Assembly (NCBI RefSeq): GCF_965638725.1
Contig: NC_134949.1
Location: 130,864,969-130,928,968 of the forward strand
Source of the DNA: Aptenodytes patagonicus
Taxonomy: Eukaryota > Chordata > Aves > Sphenisciformes > Spheniscidae
Length of the DNA stretch: 64,000 nucleotides
Reading direction: 5' to 3'
Shown here: piece after piece, positions 48,901 to 60,100 of the stretch
Position numbering within the stretch: position 1 is the stretch's first letter
How the letters are laid out: each line of letters starts with the position of its first letter
Position numbers and translations under genes: made by a program
Notes under the pieces: model-generated
What the model saw: the letters and a program-made list of their open reading frames with translations, nothing else
Databases searched by the model: none
Told to the model about the DNA's origin: nothing

Positions 48901-49730
48901 ACAGAAACTTCTTAGCTTTCAAATAGCAATCCAGTGTACTAATGTGCATCCCAGGCCAAATTCAGTCCTCATGTGAGTGACTGGAACACTCATGAAGTCA
49001 GGAAATTCATGGAGTCAGGCTTATGCCTAAATCTGGCTTCCTATGTTACATGGGGGAGCTCATATTTTTTTTCCTTGGAATGAAAATACAGTTTTCAACC
49101 AGGATCTGTTACATCCCTTCAAAAATAATATACAAATTCCCTGTGATAGAAGCTCAGCTACACCAAATAGAGCTTTATGCAGCACTCAAAAGCAAAGGAA
49201 TAAAGAACTGCTACAGCCCTAACACAAGCTGGGATGAACATGATGTGTATCTGATTTCTGGTTTGAATTCAGCAGGCTTCTCTATTCTAAAAGAACAAAT
49301 GGATCTTGCTTCCCCAAGCATATGGCAGCAACACATGCAATTTACATCCCATATGGGGTCTCTTTCAGGCAACTGTCAAACTATAAAATGTCACAAGGAA
49401 TTGCTTTAGATCCCCATTATATAGTGCAGACACGTAGCATTCCCCTTCGTAGCATTGTCCATAGCTCCAGGAGAGGTGCTTTTAATATAATCGTTGTTTG
49501 TGCTGCATTAGTACCTGAAAGTTAGGGAGCACTGCAACGCCTCTGCCATCATACTGTGAAAAACGTAGGATTCCTTCAGATGCCCATGATCTAATTTAAC
49601 AGCAGATGAAACCAGCCGGTGTGACACATATTGAGGAAGAATGGGACAGGAAAAACAACGCTGTATGGTTATTACATAGCATATTTTATCACTTGGTCTC
49701 AAAGCACCTGGTAAAACAGGGTAAGCAAAA
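27994..49730. other. Long intergenic region, no gene recognised
   Basis: Nearly 22 kb of mostly AT-rich DNA. No frame shows a recognisable domain, and the longest open frame (47890-48450, minus, 186 codons) is of a size expected by chance. Small items visible are a CT dinucleotide run near 32550-32565, three tandem 9-base GTGGGGAC-type units near 36160-36188, a poly-A run near 36385-36398, a G-rich run near 44469-44482 and a perfect AT-rich palindrome at 48598-48617. Segments near 34799-34845, 41160-41270 and 48950-49010 look vaguely like worn ancient CR1-type repeats, but I cannot prove it. Confidence 0.55.
48598..48617. repeat. 20-bp perfect palindrome
   Basis: Four T, G, five T, five A, C, four A form an uninterrupted 20-base inverted repeat. 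It partly repeats a CTTGTTTTTAAAA unit just upstream. This is low-complexity sequence and a possible cruciform or hairpin. Confidence 0.8.
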
Positions 49731-49850
49731 TTATTCCTGTTTCAAAGATGGGGAAACTGAGGCACAAGCAGGTGACTTTTCAGAGCATGCCAAAGCAGTG
49801 GCAGAGCTGGCATCAAAGCCAGGCTCCTAAGTCACAGCCCAGCTGTTTAT
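49731..49850 (-). repeat. MIR-like CORE-SINE relic
   Basis: The plus strand reads GATGGGGAAACTGAGGCACA, followed by CAGTGGCAGAGCTGGCATC and a worn CCAGGCTCCTAAG. These are, in order, hallmark pieces of a reverse-oriented MIR element (its GTGCCTCAGTTTCCCC and CAGCTCTGCCAC blocks). CORE-SINEs were active before the bird-mammal split, so the copy is an old fossil. Ends are approximate. Confidence 0.6.
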
Positions 49851-50571
49851 GCACTTACTCACTCTGCCTCCTCCTCACATACTTCGGTCCTGTTTAAATA
49901 GATCACGCAATATCTGTGAATAGTTCAGTCACATACATGTAAATGTGTGGGCAAAAAACCACACAGAATAGGCCTTTTTATTTCCTTGGCTGCCTGCACA
50001 ATCATGCTTAATTGGCACCATTGTATAGGCAACACAATAAAAATGCCTAGCAAAATGATCAGATGCAGATTTTGAGGACTAGTATCAGAAGGGCTTTCCT
50101 TCCACGATGAAGAAAGCATGCGTATACACAGTGGGAAACCAGATATCCAAGCAAATGAGGCTAGAATTTCTGGCATAGGATTTGTGATTTGCAGAGGATG
50201 CAAATCAACAAGGCATTAAAGTAAATAAATGGATAGAAGCCTGGAAAGGGAACGGAGAATATTTGTGCTTGTGTAATTATAAGGAAGACAGCAGCAGAAA
50301 GGGATAAAACAGGAAAGGAAATCACTTTATCAGTGCACATGCATTAGGTTTAAGTGGTTTTGATACTAGGAGGGCCAAGAGGAGGAAGGATTCATAAATT
50401 TCCATCACAGTGGACTATTATGAACACCATGTTGGGCACAGCAAGTAACTCAGGTTGTGGGAATTCACCTTACACAGGACCTGAAAGACAAGGAGAATGC
50501 TCAATGAGAGACCATTGAGGTCAAGGAGAATGGTGATGACTCAGGGAAGGGGAGTAAGATGCAAAGGATAT
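49851..50571. other. Intergenic region, no gene recognised
   Basis: Unremarkable AT-rich DNA between the MIR relic and the CR1 element. Short frames only. Confidence 0.55.
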
Positions 50572-50620
50572 TGACAGCCAGCATGGCTTCACCAAGGGCA
50601 AGTCCTGCCTGACCAACCTA

Positions 50621-50920
50621 GTGGCCTTCTATGATGGAGTGACTACATCAGTGGACACGGGAAGGGCTACAGATGTCGTCTCTCTGGACCTCTGTAAGGC
50701 CTTTGACACGGTCCCCCACAACAACCTTCTCTCTAAACTGGAGAGGTATGGGTTTGATGGGTGGACTGTCCGGTGGGTGAGGAATTGGTTACATGGTCAC
50801 ATCCAGAGGGTAGTGGTCCATGGCTCAATGTCCAGATGGAGATTGGTGGCGAGTGGCGTCCCGCAGGGGTCCGTCTTGGGACCGGTACTGTTTAATATCT
50901 TCATCAATGACATAGTGGGA
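50621..50920 (+). pseudogene. CR1 ORF2 reverse transcriptase, first part
   Basis: This frame carries motif A with its catalytic Asp in [12 protein letters not shown] and motif [12 protein letters not shown]. It leaves frame just before the catalytic FADD. Upstream parts of ORF2 (endonuclease and N-terminal RT) are absent because the insertion is 5'-truncated. Confidence 0.85.
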
Positions 50921-51744
50921 TTGAGTGCACTCTCAGCAAGTTTGCAGATGACACCAAGCTGAGTGGTGTGGTCGACATGCCAGAGGGACGGGATGCCATC
51001 CAGAGGGACCTGGACAAGCTCGAGAAGTGGGCCCGTGTGAACCTCATGAGGTTTAACAAGGCCAAGTGCAAGGTCCTGCACCTGGGTCGGGGCAACCCCC
51101 AGTATCAATACAGGCTGGAGGATGAAGGGATTGAGAGCAGCCCTGCCGAGAAGGACTTGGGGGTACTGGGGGATGAAAAGCTGGACATGAGCCAGCAACG
51201 GGCACTCACAGCCCAGAAGGCCAACCATATCCTGGGCTGCATCAGAATAAGCGTGGCCAGCAGGTCGAGGGAGGTGATTCTGCCCCTCTACTCTGCTCTG
51301 GTGAGACCCCACCTGGAGTGCTGCATCCAGCTCTGGAGCCCTCAGCACAGGAAAGACACGGACCTGTTGGAGCGGGTCCAGAGGAGGGCCACGAAAATGA
51401 TCAGGGGGATGGAACACCTCTCCTATGAAGAAAGGCTGAGAGAGTTGGGGTTGCTCAGCCGAGAGAAGAGAAGGCTTCGGGGAGACCTTATTGCAGCCTA
51501 TCAGTACTTAAAGGGGGCTTATAAAAAGGATGGTGGCAGACTTTTTAGCAGGGCCTGTTGCGACAGGACCAGGGGGAATGGCTTTAAACTAAAGGGGGGT
51601 AGATTTAGACTAGGTATAAGGAAGAAATTTTTTACGCTGAGGGTGGTGAAACACTGGCACAGGTTGCCCAGAGAGGTGGTGGATGCCCCATCCCTGGAAA
51701 CATTCCAGGTCAGGTTGGACGGGGCTGTGAGCAACCTGATCTAG
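50921..51744 (+). pseudogene. CR1 ORF2, C-terminal part
   Basis: This frame carries the FADD catalytic motif at 50941-50952 and the thumb and C-terminal region of CR1 ORF2. It includes [18 protein letters not shown] and [18 protein letters not shown] motifs and ends at TAG 51742-51744. It is open throughout, so this insertion is not very old. It has lost in-frame contact with motifs A and B. Confidence 0.85.
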
Positions 51745-51833
51745 TTGAAGATGTCCCTGCCCATGGCAGGGGGGTTGGACTAGACGACCTTTAGAGGTCC
51801 CTTCCAACCCAAACTACTCTATGATTCTATGAT

Positions 51834-54800
51834 AAGTTTTAGCCTAATAATGTGACTTTCCAGGTTAATGAGTCGCTCTTATAAGCACATAAGAGTAGGT
51901 AGTCAGGATGCAGAGAATATAACCAATGTACTATGAGATTCTCTTTCCAAAGGAAGAAAGGAGAAGCACAGAGGAAGCCACTGACAAGAAGCATTACAGG
52001 AATAGCCAGAGAAAAGGAAAGAGATCTTGAGAAGGGCAGAACTGTCAGAGCCAGAGAAAGAAAAGGTTTCAGCAAGGGGAGTAAAACTGATGGCACCAAA
52101 GCCAGTTAGGAGGCTTAGGACCCAAGGAAGATATGGGCTGGTAGTTAGGAAAGAAGCGATGGCATCTACCCTATGTGCCACCCACCAAGAAACACATGAG
52201 CATTGGGCCACTGTTCGTCCCATTTCACTTACATCTGCACAGGAGCAGATGAGAGAATATTAGTTGCGTGGCAAGAGCCCTGTCTTGAAAGATATTATTT
52301 CTCTTCACAAGCCAAGCTTATATCGTATCCTTCAATCATCCTAACAGTGACACCGTCGTTAATACAGCTGATGTGACATGGCAGTGTCATGAAACCCAGA
52401 TAATTGTACTGTGAAACACAGCACATCACATAGCCAGTCTCCAGTCAGTAATTTGCCTGCTGTAGTGTGGTTTTACTGAACACAAGGCTGACCAAGGACA
52501 CTCTGGGCACAGGGATGCACACATAGGCTGCTGTGTTTGACAGGAAGCTTAGAGAGAGGAAAGGGCCTGCAATATTGGCCCCTTAGCAAGAATTTGCAAA
52601 AATGTCTGGAGAACTTAGGCTGGACAGGAACATTACACCGACCTGCTCTGCTCAGTGCAACCCTCTGAAGTTCCTGCAGGCATTAATCTGATGTTCTTCT
52701 TTTACCTCTTCTAGTCATCCTGGCCCTTTTTATTGAGACTGTATATTAAGCCGCTCTAGGCTTCGCCTTGAAGTTTGCATGCAGCAAGTTTTTGATATAT
52801 GTTTTTAATAAATTTTCTTTAGTTCACTCAGGCAACAACTTCCCCGGTGCCAAACACCCACGCCCAGCCAGCCGTCCACAGGAGGCTTTCCATTTGCTCC
52901 AGTGAGCCAGGTCAAGCCATAGTCAAAGCCTCATTCCTGGGAGGCTCACACTGGGTTATAAAACTGATAATGACATGAGGACAGCAAGCCTAGTGCTCAG
53001 ACACAGTAATTGCTCGACAGTCCATGAGAGAAATATTCATAGGATATAGTAAGCAGCCAGCACGGGGAGACCAGAAAGTCCAGAAAGACAAACATATTGT
53101 TTTCCAATGGAGACCTCTAGATGACTTCTTTCTGCCTTCGTCTAGACTGGAATTAACCTTATAAATTCAGGTAATTATTCTCTGTCCTGACTCTTGTGTG
53201 AGTGGCTTCAGAGAGCCTTCTCCCTGCTGTCTCCAGCAACAGCAGTCCACAAGGACATTTCAGATCTTCGTTGAAAGGGAGATGTTTTTCAAAAGTCAGT
53301 TCAAGTGGAAGAAAAGCCCCTTTCATTGTGGCTGGGGGGAGTGCAGAGCAAACAAGTATCTCAAGGGAGGCATGGAGAGCCTTTGTGATTTATTTGTTAG
53401 GAGGCAGGTGGGAACCACTGGCTTTTCCCCCTCTTATTTATTTTTGCCCAGCCTTTACAAACTCAACGCATTTCTAGCAAGGACATGCATCATCTCAGCA
53501 CAGTTCTCAAGATTGTCCTTTTTTTCCTACGCTTACACACACACATGATAGATCACACTGTTTATAACTTTGTGCGGATTAGTGCACAGGAATGTTTAAA
53601 TGAATGGTTGGAGAGGTTCATGTCACTTGCTGATGTCCACCAACCACTTTGAATGCAAAACGGCATTCAGAGACCAGAAGCACACCCCTCTTGGATTTCA
53701 CTTGAGATCACAACGCCAACACTGATGCAGAGACTGAAGTTTAAGAAGAAAAAGGATGGGAAATTACAAAGGACATGCTGAAGGCCTCCTGATGGTTCGA
53801 GGCAGATGCAGGAAATACATCATGAATTATTTTAGCAAGGTCTTCTGCCAAACTGGACATCTACCTCTTTGCTGTGCAGACATTTCTCTATAGACCCAGG
53901 CATCTCCAGCAGCTCTCTTTCTGTTCCAAAATCTTCCATCTCAGATAAATGTAGGATCACTTCTCTCTTATTTTTGTGGTTACAGACAATATATGACATA
54001 AATGGAGCAACACATTGTATTCATTATTTAAGAGTGGGGTTTTTTTTTCCCCTTAAAAAATCTCTCATCTCTCATTTGAGGCCTTTGTTCCACACCGTAT
54101 TACACTCGGGGGCCCTGGGAAGCTGAGAGATGCATTGGGATTCTGGGACTGAGAGATGGGAATGGGCAGAGGAGGAACAGGCAGTCCATTTCACAGATTA
54201 TTTTGATAATTCTGGCTGTGCTGAGAGTCTCTGAAGAACAGAAAGAAGATCCTGGCTACAGGACAGTCCCCTGACAAGCACCTCAGTGCCAAACACTAGA
54301 AGTGGCTCCAGGATGGTCAGACCAGGAGCCCAGGGTGTCAGGCAGCCACGGACTCGGATGCTTGGGAAGGAGGAATCCCAAAGTTTGTAGGCTTTCAGCT
54401 CTTTGTCCCCTTACCAGGTTAACACCTGGGTTAAAGGACACATACTCTCTTCAGCAGCCTGCTGAAGAAACTTGGAGAGAAGTAAAAGATTACCTGAAGA
54501 AAGACTGAGCTCTGTCATGAAAAACTGACTTGGCAAAGCGTTTTGATACTGAGTGTCACAGCTGCAGCTGAAAAAACTGCCGCCAGTATTGCAGCGGTTT
54601 CGCAGTTAAGCATGTCCTCGTCCTCCTGCTTAAGCATGTGCTTAAGCATGTCCCATGTTTGCTTCTGCGGACAGCCACCGTAACACACGTTCTCTGTCTT
54701 CATCGCAGTATTAGGCAACCAGGCATCTCTGTGAACAGTGGCTCTCCACTAACTGGTTGAAAAAGAGGACTGCTTCAAAGAAAGGCATTTGCTACCTCTT

Positions 54801-56739
54801 TTGGAGACAGTCCAGACATTTAGAATGTAAAGGCTAATCCAGTTAAGCCATGTAAGGCCGATACTCTGCAGATTACCTTTTTTAGCTGCCTAGACTTTGG
54901 CATAACAACCCTGACATGCTGCCAGCTACAAGGGCCTTCTTTATTTTTTATAATAGCCTTTGACACCTGTTTTACACAGGCAGCGGTAATCTGGAGACAG
55001 GTAGTATGTGCTAGCTTTCAGAGACACTGAGAGCTTAAGGTCCATGCAATTTCTGTGAATTTATTTCTCCTGAAGGTCAGGTCCCATATCTATAAATTAG
55101 CCTGGCAACTCAGCAGGACCCAGATTATTGTCACTTGCAACATATGGTGTTCAGAATAAACATGCTTGTTCTCCTTCTTCTGTCCACCTCAGCAATGGGG
55201 ACGAGTAAGAAAACCCATTGTGGTCCTGAGCAATAGCAGCGGGCTCAGCACTGGGAAACAGCTTTATCCTGTGGCAAAATGGGGCAAGTCCTAAAAGTTA
55301 CAGGTGAAGCAACTGCCCTGGCTAACTAGTGACGATCTCACAGGTCCACCTCAGTGGGAGGGAAGCTCCCACAGTCATCTACATTGAAATAGCGGTGTTA
55401 GGTCTAGCTGCAGAGACGGGAACAAGGAACAGGTGACTTTCTGATGTAGTCAGAGCTAAAAACTTCAAACTTGTAGTAACTGACTGCCCCCACAATTTAG
55501 AATCCATTCTGCCTTTATAAACCTCTGATACAGATTAGTCTCACTGCCCTTTCACATCAGAAAAGCTTTTCCTTGGCAGAACCAGTTATTACCCTGCTAT
55601 ATGGATACCTAAAAGCAATGTGTGTGTGGTCACTACAATACAGTCTTTCTGAGGAATTTATTTAACATGTTTTCCTGAGCCCTTAATTGCAGTCTTGTGA
55701 ATCCTAGTTACTACCCTGACCAAATCAACAGTATTGCTGGAAGAATAACTATAATCTCCTGGTTTCTTTTTCCCAGGAAGGCAACTAGTAAAATAGATAG
55801 TTCTGCTGTACTTCCTATAGCTGGTTTTGATTGCATTTTCCTCCCTAGTGCTACAATAAGAATTAAACTCCTGTCTCCGGAGCAGTTTTCAGATGCTCTC
55901 CTGCTGTGAAGTGATGCTCTGAAATGCCCAGTGATTCACAGCTCTGATATTTCATGTCTAATGGAATTATTTCTGGATGGAATTGTTACCTTTCCTGAGA
56001 GAGAGACACTCATAAACCTGGTAGGAGACAAATTATATGCGTCTATCCTTGTCTCCTCCGCAGCACTTCTCAAAATCAAATTACTTGGCTACACTTTTAA
56101 AAATTCCTCCTATTGCACAAATGTGTAAGCAAAAACATGGGGCACTGTAATTACGCAAAACATGGGAAATTCAGGGTTACAAACGGACTTAAGAAAGACC
56201 CAGTTGTTTCACAGCACAGAGGAGTAAGAGAGGGGGATCTGAAAGCTCTCTCTTCTTCCTTTGCAGGTCATACTATCAGTAGCTCTGCATTATAGGATTA
56301 TATGCCCATAAGGCATATGTATAGAACACCACATGAGGTGTGTTCTGTAATTGCTGGATTGGGATTAAGACATTTGATTGCTTGAAGGAGGTCTGAGTTT
56401 AAAGTGCTTCGAACCCCACCCCCGGTTCGTGCCCCTGCTCCCTTTGGAGGCGGCTGTACCCCAGAGGAGCCCGCAGGGCTGCCCCGACAAAGGGAAAACC
56501 TCCCGGACAGGTGCATGTGTCATTCACCCTCTAGTGTCTGGTCCTCAGAAATCCCCCAAAACTGCTCTGGGATTTAAGTCAGAAATCTGAGCTGCGGAGT
56601 GGGGCTTGAAAGCCTGCTGGTGACTCATGCAGGGACTTTGTGGCGCTGAGAGACATTTCTTTTCAATTAGTTAAATTCCCAAAGTAAGCAAATATCCTTC
56701 AGATGATACCGGTTACGAAATACTCTAGTCTGCCCAGGG
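51834..56739. other. Intergenic region, no gene recognised
   Basis: Unique-looking DNA without a supportable gene. A doubled GCTTAAGCATGT unit near 54628-54651, with another TTAAGCATGT upstream at 54605-54614, may be part of a worn CR1-type repeat. Confidence 0.55.
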
Positions 56740-57130
56740 AAAGCGCAACGCACCATCAGTGGGGCGCCATCCTTGGGGTGCCCCGCACTGGCAGGTTTGC
56801 AGGGTGGGTGCAAACCTGCCCCTGCTGAGGCTGCAGTGGGGTGGGGGCTCAGCCCCACAGCGCCAGGCAGGGGGGCCCAGGGAAGCCGGCCCCCCGGCAG
56901 GGCAGCAGGGTGCAGGGCGCGGATGAGCCCATCGGTGGGACAGCACGAGCTCCTCTTGAGCAGAGCGGTTTGCAGAAAGCGGCAAGGGCTTTGCTGCGGC
57001 CAAAGCCCACCTATGGGGAGAGCGTGCCCCAGGCATGCAGGAGAGCCTCCCAGGCGATCAGAGGGCTGCAGAACCCATCCTTACGCCACCGGCGAGCATG
57101 GCAGGCTGCTCTGGCAGGGGGTGGCATGTG
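56740..57130. promoter_or_regulatory. Orphan CpG-rich patch with hairpin
   Basis: About 390 bases of high GC with many CpG, far from either known promoter. Near its left end is a perfect inverted repeat: 12 bases (56790-56801) match the complement of 56809-56820 across a 7-base loop. Several overlapping frames cross it on both strands, as expected for GC-rich DNA. It could be an enhancer or the start of a non-coding transcript. Function is not shown. Confidence 0.35.
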
Positions 57131-60100
57131 AGGAGAGCACTCTCACACCTGCATTTCTAACCTGGGTCTTCTACAGCCCTGTGGGGACACCTAAGCAAAG
57201 GCTTTTATGCAGCTGCCTATACTTGGACTCAGTAGTGTAATTTTTCTGCATGCATACTAGAGTGTCTCTTGTTTCAGGTTTTCACAGGTTTTCTTTCTTC
57301 ATCACCCAAGTAAGAGCAACAGCTAGCCCTGAGCGCTAGCTCTGTTGGCGAACCCAGGGAGTAGTGGCTGGCAGTTTGTCAAACGTAACCCGTTAGTACA
57401 GTAAACACCCTGGCCAAATCCAGCTGGGGCACAGCATAGGAAGCAAGATGGGAAAGGCTATGGCCTCTGTTTTATGCCACGAACAGAATCTAGTTTCTGC
57501 CAGACGGCTTTCTATGCCGTGTGGGCCACCCCAAAACAGGTGTTTTAACATCACTGCATTGATGTTACTGCCATCAGCCTGGTCGTTACCTTCAGAAAAG
57601 GGTGCCCCACGCTGGGGCATGCAGAAGAGTTGTGGATCCCGCATGCCGTACCTGGGGACACGGGGGGCTTCCCACCTCCTGGGGCTGTGACAGCAAACCG
57701 ACTGCACACCCTACCCCGTATGCCCTGCTTCCCACCGGCAAGGAATCGGGGCATGTGAGCAGGAAGGGAGCCATGGCGTGCTCCTCCGTGTCCACTAGTC
57801 CAAATTGTGCGGGAGTGGGACCATGGCGTGTCCCATGGAGAACATCCACCTCACATTCAGAGAGCGGGTGAGCGTTTCAATTGAGGACGCGGAGAGGACA
57901 GAAGTCAGTCAGGTGAGACACTGTTGAACCTGCTGGCTATGAGCTGGAGAGGGACCTGTGAAGTCCCATAACCTGTACGAGTAGTTTAGCTTTCTCCCTC
58001 CAAGGAACATTATTTTGTGCTTAAATCACTAAGCATGACCTGCATCTGCCCTGCCCGCTCTTCAGTACTCTTCTCCAGCTATCGCTGCCGTTCCTCACGG
58101 TTGGACTTAAGTCTTTGTAAGTTACTTAAGTAACTTCGATCAGCAAAGCTTGCAATTTTGATGCTCGTCTCTCTTTGTAGATATATTATGCTTGTGTTGG
58201 AGCCTACTTTGCACGGGTGCCAATCCCCTTAAAACAGGCCCATTAGAGAGCAGCAGAATTCAATAGTCCTCTAACATATAACACAGACCACAAGGAGCTT
58301 TCCAAGGGATTTGGCAGGGTCAGGCGATGCTTTGACTGTGCGTGTGAAAGATCTGCTCTCTGAATGGAGTCACCTCAGATTGCTTGCCCCTAGAGAAAAA
58401 TCCTCTACACACATATGCATGGAAGGGATCATCAGCATTTACAGGGGCCACAAAGTTTTGGGATTTCTTCAAAGAGTTGGTAACAAGATTGTGTAAGAAT
58501 CAAATAGCCTTGCAAATAGCTGTATCCCATTAGTCATGACAGCAAATGCTGGGGTGAATAAAATGTTTCTTGTGGCTTATGAAGTGTCTCTGTACACATA
58601 ACCTTGGGCAAGACCCAGAAATTCTGGGCTCTGCATTTGAAAGGCAGCTGGTTAAATAGCCGTAGCAAAATAATCAAAAAAGCACTGTTTATTTGCTCAA
58701 TACATTAACCAAGTGATTAACTGAGTAATGGGAGACCCAGAAGAAAGAAGAAACCGTTCCCTTTGTGTGCAGTCTGTTTTTCAGACTTTCCATCAGTATT
58801 ACACATTCCTGGAAAACAAAACTAAGCTCAATATACTTCAGCTCAGTCGTGAAAGCTCCCCCCCGAACCGAACGATCGGCTCGGTGCATTGCTCAGACCT
58901 TCATGCAGCTCCTCCTCCCTCTCTCACAGAATTTGAAAGGCAGCGAGATGATTATGGCTAACCTACTGGCCTGTCTTATGAGGAGTAAATGTTAATTCAA
59001 GAGTTCTGGAGGACTTCATGCAACCAAACCTGGGTGCCTCCTTGCTATTTAATTCATCTAATTATTCCTCTATTTCCCTTTTAGCAACTCAGCTTCTCCC
59101 AGGAGACTGCTTGCTACCAGACTATGAGTAAATCTGCTGTAGATTTTTTTTCCAGTGTCATTTCTGATGTAAGCTGGTGCAAATAAAATATTTAGTTCTG
59201 TTTGAGAATTCTTAATTTTCTTTTTTCCCTCCTGATTGTCCAGGCTCCCCACTCAGTCCTTTCTAAGCTGCTGTTCCTCATATTCTCAGAGATTTGTCAA
59301 TTGTTTCTCAATTTCTCAATTATTTGTCAATTCTTTCTGCAGGCCTCTCACCTGCTGTAGTTACTGTTCTGTCTCTTAGCTTTGTACATAAAGAAGTACA
59401 CAGGGAAAAAATGATGTTCTTTCTTACTCCTTGAGAAAATTATAGAACAGCATTTTGCCCCTCTTTCTCCGCTGAATCTCTAATTAATGTTAGATCACTT
59501 TCAGATGATCACATAAGGGTAACCAAAGAATCCCACCACTGCTGGTAACAAGCTGCAGAACAAATGCTTACAGAGTGCATAAACTGCTAATAAGCAACGC
59601 TACATTTCTAACTCTAGGTGTAGTAATCCTCTAAAGGGCCATGACGATACTGAGGCAGTGGGTAGGGTGCCAAAGCGCAAGACCTAGGGCCATTTGAGAT
59701 GCCGTAGGATGTCCTTGCTGGCCACTAGTTTCTGCTCTAAGAAGTGCCCTGTCGGTCCTGTGTCACATCTGCCAGGCCTGTGCGGATGTCTCCGAGACCC
59801 TCAGCTGTCTAAAATGACATTAGAGGAGTAACCTCTGGGCCCCTGATCCTCCCCCGGGGCGATCCTCAGCTGGGATCAGACTTACCCTGGTCACATCAAA
59901 GCCAGATCTAGTACCGAGCTTTGGAGCTGCGGTTGGGCTTTGGGCACCGAAGTTAGCATGCGTATATCCCCTTGGGACACAGCGCAACCGCAGGGCCTGT
60001 CTGTGTGTGAGGTCTGGATGTGACTGTACATAGGGCAGCACACAACCAGCCCCACAGTGGGAGGAACAGGGCGGGGGCTCAGTCCTCCCTTTGTGCCTCT

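Larger units (their letters stand above)
50572..51833 (+). mobile_element. CR1 LINE, 5'-truncated
   Basis: About 1.26 kb of CR1 retrotransposon on the plus strand: the 3' part of ORF2 and the 3' UTR. It ends in TCTATGATTCTATGAT, the short tandem 3' repeat typical of CR1, with no poly-A tail. Reverse transcriptase motif A lies in the first frame (AFDTVPH, about 50699-50719), and motif B ([14 protein letters not shown]) near 50855-50896. Motif C (FADD, 50941-50952) is in a different frame. The shift is near 50915-50930 and fits a 4-base loss. The second frame then runs to the ORF2 stop at 51742-51744. 5' truncation is the usual outcome of target-primed reverse transcription in birds. The element cannot move by itself. 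CR1 is the dominant LINE of bird genomes, which supports the host assignment. Confidence 0.95.
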
